From Flavobacteriales bacterium UBA6969 (GTDB lineage: Bacteria > Bacteroidota > Bacteroidia > Flavobacteriales_D > Sanyastnellaceae), in the NCBI GenBank assembly GCA_002448555.1, contig DJYV01000113.1, positions 46,001 to 55,856 on the forward strand: a DNA stretch of 9,856 bases, in the 5' to 3' direction. Positions 1-6,700 of the stretch are shown piece after piece (the stretch's first letter is position 1; every line of letters begins with the position of its first letter). The position numbers and the translations under genes are program-made. Below the pieces are notes generated by a model. That model had not been told where the DNA came from. It worked only from the letters and a program-made list of their open reading frames with translations, and did no database searches.

Positions 1-2
1 GA

Positions 3-32
3 AAAGGGCTGACACAGGAAGTGCCGCCCTTT
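3..32 (-). terminator. Stem-loop downstream of rpsP (possible terminator or attenuator)
   Basis: A 7-bp perfect stem pairs 3-9 (AAAGGGC) with 26-32 (GCCCTTT). Inside it a second short stem, CAC at 13-15 with GTG at 21-23, closes an AGGAA loop. It begins about 22 nt after the rpsP stop. Read on the minus strand, the T run that would follow the stem is largely part of the stem and then meets the window edge, so true termination cannot be judged. In flavobacteria rimM often follows rpsP, so an attenuator within an operon is equally possible. Confidence 0.4.
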
Positions 33-54
33 CAAGTATTCAGTTGAATGAGAA

Positions 55-840
55 TCAGTCTTCCTTCTTCTCTTCGTCGTTGCTTTCTTCTTCAGCAGGA
101 GCCTCTTCGGCTGGCGCTTCTTCAGCAGGAGCCTCCTCGGTTGATGCTTCTTCAGCGGCGGCCTCGGCGGCAGGAGCCTCTTCGGCTGGTGCTTCTTCAG
201 CAGCGGCTTCGGCGGCAGGAGCCTCTTCGGCTGGTGCTTTTTCAGCAGCGGCCTCGGCGGCAGGAGCCTCCTCGGCTGGTGCCTCTTCAGCAGCGGCCTC
301 AGCAGCAGGTGCTTCCTCGCCGGCTTCAGTAGCGGCTTCACCGGCGGCTTCAGCAGCAGCAGCGGCTTCAGCTTCGGAAGCAGCGTTCTCTGCAGCTTGT
401 TGTGCAGCTTCACGAGCCGCGTTCACTTCTTGTTCAGCTTTGAGGCGAGCAGCCTTCTCTTTGTCGCTGGCGCTCGTCAACGCATCGATCTTCGATTGAA
501 CATTGGCGTTCTTGTTGGCCATCCACTTTTCGAAGCGCTTTTGTGCTTCTTCCTCCGTGAACGCGCCCTTCTTCACACCATTCAAGAGGTGGTTGTGGTA
601 GACGACGCCTTTGTACTTCATCAACGCGCGAACGGTATCGGACATCTCCGCACCGACTTGCAGCCAGTACAATGCACGGTCGTGCTTGACTTCGATGGTC
701 GCAGGGTTGGTGTTGGGGTTATAGGTGCCGACCTTTTCGATGAATCGGCCATCACGTGGAGCGCGAGCGTCAGCCGCTACTACGTGGTAGAATGGTTTGC
801 CTTTTTTACCGTGGCGTTGGAGTCGCAATCGAGTTGCCAT
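55..840 (-). CDS. rpsP: 30S ribosomal protein S16 with long Ala/Glu-rich C-terminal tail
   Basis: Small-subunit ribosomal protein S16, which binds 16S rRNA and helps 30S assembly. The conserved core is residues 1 to about 85: the start MATRLRLQRHGKKGKPFYHV, the VAADARAPRDGRFIEKVG motif, the YNP turn at 40-42 and the Asp/Val/Ala-rich segment around 64-75. The start is firm because S16 begins with this M-hydrophobic-basic strand. Bacterial S16 is usually 80-190 residues; this one is 261. The extra part has a lysine-rich linker (about 88-135), a probable Ala/Glu helix (about 136-175), four 15-residue repeats (177-236), three APAEE units (237-251) and an acidic end. Smaller Ala/Glu tails are familiar on Bacteroidota S16, so the tail is an exaggeration of a known trait; its function is unknown. 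It is transcribed away from the reductase operon, from a promoter at 910-940. Confidence 0.97.
   Translation of the reverse strand: MATRLRLQRHGKKGKPFYHVVAADARAPRDGRFIEKVGTYNPNTNPATIEVKHDRALYWLQVGAEMSDTVRALMKYKGVVYHNHLLNGVKKGAFTEEEAQKRFEKWMANKNANVQSKIDALTSASDKEKAARLKAEQEVNAAREAAQQAAENAASEAEAAAAAEAAGEAATEAGEEAPAAEAAAEEAPAEEAPAAEAAAEKAPAEEAPAAEAAAEEAPAEEAPAAEAAAEEASTEEAPAEEAPAEEAPAEEESNDEEKKED
88..312 (-). repeat. In-frame 45-bp tandem repeats plus 15-bp units in the rpsP tail
   Basis: Four 45-bp units occupy 268-312, 223-267, 178-222 and 133-177, each encoding a variant of APAAEAAAEEAPAEE. The second has E to K (AEKAPAEE) and the fourth ends ASTEE. Three 15-bp units encoding APAEE follow (88-132). 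All copies keep frame, as expected for slippage or unequal recombination in a coding minisatellite. The near-identical DNA of adjacent copies suggests recent expansion. Confidence 0.9.
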
Positions 841-909
841 GAGAGAAACGTTTTAGAAGGGTCCTAAACCCCGTTGTTAATGTCAGTATGTTGTCCCGTT
901 AAGGGAGCG

Positions 910-940
910 CAAAATTACACGCTCTTTCCACAACTTCCAA
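910..940 (-). promoter_or_regulatory. Bacteroidota-type promoter of rpsP
   Basis: On the minus strand TTG (complement of 938-940), a 20-nt spacer and TAATTTTG (complement of 910-917) match the Bacteroidota consensus TTG-N17-23-TAnnTTTG exactly at all specified positions. Transcription should start near 905, giving a leader of about 65 nt before the rpsP ATG. The leader can form only a weak stem (852-856 with 864-868), so I do not claim an autoregulatory structure. Confidence 0.75.
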
Positions 941-1017
941 CGAATGCGTGGAAAAAAGCGAATCCCTCCAACTTTTCGCGGCTTTCGTTGTAATCATTGT
1001 ACTGGATTCTTTGCCGC

Positions 1018-1650
1018 ATGCAGATCATCAATGTCATGGGCGCCAGCATCGACGGGCGTATTGCTTCCCATCCCAACGAGTCGGATGCGGAACGCAAACG
1101 CTATGGCTTCACCAATGAAGCAGACCATGCGCACCTCCGCCGCTTGCTCGCTACGTGCGATGCGGTGATTGTGGGTGGCCACAGCGTCAACGTCAGCGGC
1201 GGCGTGATGGAGGTTCAGCGTGAAGATGGCGCGTACCCGACGTGGGTGCTGTGCTCGAACTCGGGCTTCGCGATCGATCAACCCATCTGGTCGCAGCCGA
1301 ATACGCCCAAGTGGTTGGTGTCGCGCGAGGCGCTGGCAGAGAAACGCTGTCCAGTTGGCGTGCGAAACGTTGTGTACGGAGATATAGGCGTGGCGAAGGC
1401 AGCGGTTGAGGCATGCAAGGAGGCGGGGTTCGAGCGCGTGCTGCTTTTCGGGGGCGGAATCATCAACCGAGAATTCTATGCAGCGGGTGCGGTGGACGAG
1501 TTGATTTTGACGGTTTGTCCAGTGGTGGTGGGGCGCAGCAGCGGGGTTCCCGTGGTGGCGCCTGAGTTGGAGGTCCCAGTTCATTTGGAATTGACCCAAA
1601 CCGAAACCGAGGGTGACCTGGTCTTCCTCCATTACCTTGTGAAGCGATGA
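1018..1650 (+). CDS. RibD C-terminal-domain / DHFR-fold NAD(P)H-dependent reductase
   Basis: A 210-residue protein of the RibD_C family (DHFR-like fold), whose members reduce pyrimidine or pterin-like substrates with NADPH. Seen in the sequence: the N-terminal strand INVMGASIDGRIA (4-16) with the family Asp at 12, an Asn/Glu-rich loop, VIVGGHSV (50-57), the nucleotide-binding stretch VLLFGGGIIN (141-150), and the family ending VDELILTVCPVVVG (159-172). There is no N-terminal deaminase domain, so it is not a complete RibD. I chose the ATG at 1018 because it places the first beta strand at the N terminus; an in-frame ATG at 997 adds seven residues without homology. It is the first gene of the cassette, and its stop overlaps the next ATG (ATGA). 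The substrate is unknown; the FolB neighbour makes a dihydropterin plausible, but a riboflavin-pathway or detoxifying reductase cannot be excluded. Confidence 0.85.
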   Translation: MQIINVMGASIDGRIASHPNESDAERKRYGFTNEADHAHLRRLLATCDAVIVGGHSVNVSGGVMEVQREDGAYPTWVLCSNSGFAIDQPIWSQPNTPKWLVSREALAEKRCPVGVRNVVYGDIGVAKAAVEACKEAGFERVLLFGGGIINREFYAAGAVDELILTVCPVVVGRSSGVPVVAPELEVPVHLELTQTETEGDLVFLHYLVKR

Positions 1651-2210
1651 ATGCTACGCAGACCGCTTTCTTGGAAATCGAACACAAATTCTTGGTGGAC
1701 ACGGGATTCGGCCGTGAAGCGTTGTTCGCGGATTGCCGTGCGATGGAACCGGAGGGCGAGAAGGCGCTGACGGTTACCGATACGTATTATGTGCCGCCGG
1801 GTCAGGCCAATCGTATCTATCGGCATCGGATCGACAAAGAAATTCAGCAATTGACCTTGAAGAGCCGCGGTGGCGACAACGAGGTCCGTACCGAAATCAA
1901 CTTGGACCTGGGTGCTTCCCGCTCCCAAGCCGATGCGGTGGAGGCGTGGATGGGCGTCATTGGTGCGCTGCCCGGATACGGCATTGTAAAGGAGATTCGT
2001 GTATTTGACTTCCCTGATTGCGAAGTCGTGTATTACGAAGCCACGCACAAAGCGTTGAGCGTCTGCTGTGTGGAATTCGAGGCCAAATATGCGGCGAGTG
2101 AAGAGGAGGGATTGGCCACATTGCAGCGCTATGAAGAGCGCCTTGGATTCGACGCCAACGACCGCGAGAAGGTTAATTTGTTTGACTTATTGGTGACCGC
2201 ACAATTATGA
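1647..2210 (+). CDS. CYTH-domain protein (triphosphate tunnel metalloenzyme)
   Basis: A 187-residue single-domain CYTH protein. The fold is an eight-strand tunnel that binds triphosphates with metal ions; known members hydrolyse thiamine triphosphate, tripolyphosphate or nucleotides, or make cAMP. The signature ExExK is present as E10-I-E12-H-K14. Further charged tunnel residues lie on alternating strand positions: R59 and R61 (YRHR), K72 and R74 (LKSR), R81 and E83 (RTE), K115 and R118 (KEIR), and the C-terminal E143/E145/K147 (EFEAK). DTYY at 45-48 is also typical. Hence the active site looks intact and catalytic. It overlaps both neighbours by 4 bp, so translation is probably coupled. The length fits stand-alone bacterial triphosphatases better than adenylate cyclases with extra domains. 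In a pterin cassette, dihydroneopterin triphosphate is a possible substrate; this is inference. Confidence 0.88.
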   Translation: MNATQTAFLEIEHKFLVDTGFGREALFADCRAMEPEGEKALTVTDTYYVPPGQANRIYRHRIDKEIQQLTLKSRGGDNEVRTEINLDLGASRSQADAVEAWMGVIGALPGYGIVKEIRVFDFPDCEVVYYEATHKALSVCCVEFEAKYAASEEEGLATLQRYEERLGFDANDREKVNLFDLLVTAQL

Positions 2211-2983
2211 ATGCAGCGACGCACGACATCATCGCATTGCAGGACTTGCGGGTGACCTGCTTGGTGGGTATCCATCCCCACGAGCGCATCACACCGCAGC
2301 CCTTGGTGGTCCAATTGAAACTCTACTTCGAGCGCAAGCCCGGGCATTTCGGGCGGACGTTGGCGGAAAGCTTGGATTACAGTTTTGTGTGCGGGGACGT
2401 GGCTTTCCTGCTCGAAGCGGCGCAATTCCAGTTGCTGGAAACGGCGGTGGAAGCCATCTGTGCCACCTTACTCATGACCCCGCCTCCGGATCGCCCGAGC
2501 ATTCGCCCGGATGCCGTGGAGGTGAGCGTCCAAAAGCCCCAGGCCCTCAGCGGCAAGGCCGTACCCGTGGTCACGGTGCTCCGGCACGCGGAGGAGATGC
2601 AGTACGGCATTGAGCACAACGATTTCGGGCATGTGGACATCCTGCACGAAAACCAAGACTGCGGGGTCTACCTATTGCACATCCCGGCCGGCGGTCAAAT
2701 CCCGGCCCACATTCACAAAGTCATGGGGGAGGCCGAGCTGGTCATGTCGCGTGGGCTGCTGCTCCAAGGCCAGCCCGTTGACGGCGGCATTGCCCACCTG
2801 TGGCCGCTCGAGTTCGTGCACCAGTACGACAATCCCACCGATACTACACGCACAATCCTGTGCGTCAACCGTCCGAAATTCGATCCAGCGGATGAGATTG
2901 CTGTGCCCGTCCCTGATACCTGGCCCGACCCGCGCCCGCACCGGAAGCGCTTCTTCGGATTGGAAACCAACCTCAAGCCATGA
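2207..2983 (+). CDS. folB: Dihydroneopterin aldolase (FolB) fused to a C-terminal metal-type cupin
   Basis: A 258-residue two-domain protein. Residues about 7-126 are a FolB domain, which cleaves 7,8-dihydroneopterin to 6-hydroxymethyl-dihydropterin and glycolaldehyde, or epimerises it. By comparison with the family the key residues are E26 (HERITPQ), Y58 (LDYSF), E78 (LLETAVEAI) and the catalytic lysine K110 (VQKPQAL). Residues about 150-225 are a cupin. Motif 1 has H168, H170 and E175, spaced close to G(X)5HXH(X)4E. Motif 2 follows G(X)5PX-(X)2H(X)3N with H205 and N209, the usual Gly replaced by E202. The four-ligand metal site is therefore complete. No stop, frameshift or low-complexity linker separates the halves. 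FolB is normally a stand-alone protein of about 120 residues. Both junctions are 4-bp overlaps. The cupin's reaction is unknown. Confidence 0.88.
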   Translation: MNAATHDIIALQDLRVTCLVGIHPHERITPQPLVVQLKLYFERKPGHFGRTLAESLDYSFVCGDVAFLLEAAQFQLLETAVEAICATLLMTPPPDRPSIRPDAVEVSVQKPQALSGKAVPVVTVLRHAEEMQYGIEHNDFGHVDILHENQDCGVYLLHIPAGGQIPAHIHKVMGEAELVMSRGLLLQGQPVDGGIAHLWPLEFVHQYDNPTDTTRTILCVNRPKFDPADEIAVPVPDTWPDPRPHRKRFFGLETNLKP

Positions 2984-3684
2984 TTGCACGCCCCACCATT
3001 CTCATCACTGGCGCCACCAAAGGCATCGGCCGCGCACTCGTCGAACGCTTCGCGGCATCAGCAGGGGAACTGCACCTCGTGGCACGCAATGCCCGGGACC
3101 TCGAATCGCTGCAGAAAAAGCTGCGAGCGGATGACTGCCGTGTACACGTGTACCCGGCGGATTTGAGCAAGCCCGCGGAGGTTTCTGCCTTGGTGGACAG
3201 CTTGCGCTCAAACATGGATGCATTGCATTTGCTCATCAACAATGCGGGCGTGTATCTGCCTGGTCAATTGCTCAGCGAACCTGCCGGTAATTTGGATTAT
3301 ATGATGCAGCTTAATGTGCTGTCGCACTATGAGTTAGTACGTGGACTTCACGGGAAAATGCCTGCGGGTTCCCACCTGATTCACATGGCTTCTGTCGCCT
3401 CGCGCAAGCTCTTCACGGGCAAGCCGTCGTACAGCATTAGCAAGCACGCCCAAGGCGCCCTGACCGAAGCCTTTCGTCACGAGCTGCGCCCGCTTGGCAT
3501 TCGCGTCACCAACGTCATGCCCGGGCCCACGTGGAGCGCCTCCTGGGAAGGTGTTGAATTCCCGGAGAATCGACTGCTCGACCCCAAGCACATTGCTGAA
3601 GCCGTTTGGCAGGCATGGCAACTCCCGCCTGAGGCCGTGATGGAAGAGCTCGTGATCCGCCCGTTTGAGGGGGACATTGATTGA
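2980..3684 (+). CDS. Classical short-chain dehydrogenase/reductase (SDR)
   Basis: A 234-residue NAD(P)-dependent oxidoreductase of the classical SDR family. The Rossmann cofactor motif TGATKGIG is at 10-17, basic ARNARDL after the second strand (35-41) suggests NADPH preference, D61 caps the adenine pocket, NNAG is at 87-90, and the catalytic set is N112, S138, Y151 and K155 (YSISK). PGPTWS around 185 is the substrate-loop entrance. The family covers ketoacyl reductases, sugar and pterin reductases, so the substrate cannot be read from sequence. The motif is TGxxxGxG, not the TGxxxRxG of PTR1/FolM pteridine reductases, which weakens a direct FolM assignment. It is the last gene of the overlapping cassette (ATG at 2980 within the preceding stop), followed by an 81-nt gap to dnaE that holds a short GC-rich hairpin (3720-3732) but no U tract. 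Confidence 0.9.
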   Translation: MIARPTILITGATKGIGRALVERFAASAGELHLVARNARDLESLQKKLRADDCRVHVYPADLSKPAEVSALVDSLRSNMDALHLLINNAGVYLPGQLLSEPAGNLDYMMQLNVLSHYELVRGLHGKMPAGSHLIHMASVASRKLFTGKPSYSISKHAQGALTEAFRHELRPLGIRVTNVMPGPTWSASWEGVEFPENRLLDPKHIAEAVWQAWQLPPEAVMEELVIRPFEGDID

Positions 3685-3765
3685 GGAAAAACTTGAAGAA
3701 ATCGCGTGAATAACTGCCAGCCTTTTGAAGGCGCCCGGCCGGTTGCGAATGCGTAGTTTAGAGGG

Positions 3766-6700
3766 ATGTTTTTGATTTACGATACGGAGACGACGGGCTT
3801 GCCGCGGGATTGGAATGCGCCGTTGACGGACAGTGAGAACTGGCCGCGGTTGGTGCAGTTGGCGTGGCAATTGCACGACGCGCAGGGGAAGCTGATTTCC
3901 CGTGGAAACCTCATCGTAAAACCTGATGGATTCACCATCCCGTACACCTCGGCGAAGATCCATGGCATCACGACGGAGCGTGCCGAGAAGGACGGGCATC
4001 CGCTCGCAGAGGTGCTGGCCGAATTTGACAAGGACCTCGCCCAGGCGACCTACGTCATGGGCCACAACATCGAGTTCGATGTCAACATCGTGGGCGCCGA
4101 GTACCACCGGTTGGCCCAACCGGTCGAGAAGCTGACGGACAAGCCAGTTATCGATTCCAAAAACGAGGCGACGGACTTCTGCGCCATTCCCGGCGGACGC
4201 GGAGGCCAGTTCAAGTGGCCCACGCTCACTGAGCTCCACCACAAGCTTTTCAATACCGGATTCGACGAGGCCCATGATGCGGCGTACGACGTGGACGCGA
4301 CGGCCAAGTGCTTTTTCGAACTGTGCCGCCTGTGCGTCATCCAACGTCCCGAAATTGAGGATCCGGATGCCATCGTGTACGAGGCGCCCAAGCTCGAGGC
4401 CGCGAATTTCGAGGCCGCTACGCCCCAAGCCGCAACAGCCCAGGCCGCGCCGAAAACGGCCAAGGCTCTCAGCGACGACGTCCCGTTCATCCACCTGCAC
4501 GCACACAGCCAATTCAGCATTTTGCAGGCAGTCGGCAATGTGGGCGAACTCGTGGATACGGCTGTGAGCCATGGCATGAACGCCTTAGCCATCTCGGACC
4601 ACGGCAACATGATGGGGGCGTTTCAATTTGTTCGCGCTGCCAACAAGGCTGGCATCAAGGCCATTGTCGGCGCTGAGCTCAACGTCTGCCGCGACCACAA
4701 CGACCGCAGCACCAAAGACGACGGCTACCCAACCGTTTTTCTCGCTAAAAACAAAAACGGCTATTACAACCTCACCAAGCTCAGCTCCAAGGCCTACACA
4801 GACGGGTTTTACTACGTACCTCGGATTGACAAGGCCTTGGTCGGGCAATTCAAGGAGGACATCATTGTCACCACGGGCGGGCTGTTTGGGGAGATCCCAT
4901 CGCTCATCCTGAACGTGGGCGAGCAGCAAGCTGAGGAAGCATTTGTGTGGTGGAAGGATACTCTGGGCGAAAACTTTTACGCGGAAATCAACCGCCACGG
5001 CCTCGAAGAAGAAAACGTGGTGAACGAGGTGCTGTTGCGGTTTTGCGAGAAGCACGGTGTCAAGTCCATTGCGGCAAACAATGCGTATTACCCCGACAAG
5101 AAGCAAGCGGATGCCCACGATATTTTGCTGTGCGTGAAGGATGCGCAAAACGTGAGCAAGCCTAAGAAATACATAGGGAAGCGCGGGCGCGAATTCCGGT
5201 TTGGTATGCCCAACGACGAATTCTACCTGAAGTCGCCGGCGGAAATGCGCAAGCTTTTTGCGGATTTGCCCCATGCGCTAGAAACCACCCAAGCCATTGC
5301 GGACGCATGCGAAGGCTACGAGCTAGAGCGGGATGTTTTGCTGCCGGCGTTTGAGATTCCGGACGAGTTTGTACACGCGGAGGACGCGAAAGACGGAGGC
5401 AAGCGCGGGGAGAATGCCTATCTCCGGCACCTGACGTATGAAGGGGCCAAGAAGCGCTACCCCGAGATTACCGACGAAATCCGCGAGCGTATTGATTTCG
5501 AGCTCGAGACCATCCAACGCACCGGGTATCCCGGCTATTTCCTCATCGTGCAGGACTTCACAACCGCCGCCCGTGAGATGGGCGTGAGTGTGGGACCGGG
5601 CCGGGGGTCGGCCGCCGGTTCGGCCGTAGCGTATTGCGTGGGCATCACCAACGTCGACCCAATTGAGTACGATTTGCTGTTCGAGCGCTTTCTCAACCCG
5701 GACCGTGTGAGCTTGCCCGATATCGACATCGATTTTGATGATGAGGGCCGCGGCAAGGTCATCGACTACGTGATCAACAAATACGGCTCCAACCAGGTGG
5801 CCCAGATCATCACCTATGGCTCGATGGCGGCCAAAAGCTCCATCCGCGACACCGCCCGCGTACTCGAGTTGCCGCTGCCCGATGCCGATCGCATCGCGAA
5901 GTTGATGCCGGACATCAGCCTCAAAAAGCTCTTTACGCTCGACGACAAGACCCTCAAGGAAAAACTCCGGGGCAACGAAGGCCTCCAGCAGGTCAACAAC
6001 ATCAAGGAGCTGGCAAAAAAGGCATCCCTCGAAGGCCAAACCCTCCAAACTGCCCGCGTCCTCGAAGGCAGCCTGCGCAACACGGGCATCCACGCCTGCG
6101 GCGTCATCATCACACCGTCCGACATCACCGACTACGTGCCGGTCGCAGTCGCCAAGGACAGCGACATGGCTTGCACGCAGTTTGACAACGCCGTTGCCGA
6201 AGACGCCGGCCTGCTCAAAATGGACTTCCTGGGCCTGAAGACCCTGACCATTATCAAGGACGCGGTGCGCAATGTCAAGGACCGCCACGGCATCGACCTC
6301 GACCCGGACAGCTTCCCGCTCGACGACACCAAGACCTACGAGCTCTTCCAACGTGGCGAGACCATCGGCATCTTCCAATACGAATCCGCGGGGATGCAGA
6401 AGTACCTCAAGGATTTGAAGCCCACAGTGTTCGGAGACCTCATCGCAATGAACGCCTTGTACCGCCCGGGACCGCTCGAGTACATCCCGTCGTTTGTCAA
6501 GCGGAAGCATGGGCAGGAGCCCATCACGTATGATCTGGATGCTTGCCAAGAGTACCTCGAGGAGACGTACGGGATCACGGTGTACCAGGAGCAGGTGATG
6601 CTGCTGTCGCAGAAATTGGCTGGCTTCACGAAGGGCGAGGCGGATACGCTGCGGAAGGCGATGGGCAAAAAGAAGGCGGACCTCATTGCCAAGATGAAGC

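Noticed and set aside
44..499. Plus-strand Ser/Ala-rich open frame of 151 codons
   Set aside because: It is the antisense reading of the rpsP Ala/Glu repeat (GCC/GAA-type codons read as Ser/Ala); the S16 core on the minus strand is unmistakable.
997..1017. Upstream ATG for the RibD_C gene
   Set aside because: It adds MYWILCR, which does not fit the family N terminus; the ATG at 1018 starts the first conserved strand.
2980..3684. Assigning the SDR as FolM/PTR1-type pteridine reductase
   Set aside because: The cofactor motif is TGATKGIG, lacking the Arg of TGxxxRxG that marks pteridine reductases; only the neighbourhood suggests a pterin substrate.
3720..3742. Hairpin GCCTT-TTG-AAGGC and the palindrome CCGGCCGG between the SDR gene and dnaE, considered as a terminator
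   Set aside because: The stem is only 5 bp and no T run follows; co-transcription of the cassette with dnaE remains possible.
3334..4572. Minus-strand open frame of 412 codons across the SDR/dnaE boundary
   Set aside because: Shadow of high-GC coding sequence on the plus strand; no recognisable domain, and it crosses two well-supported genes and their gap.
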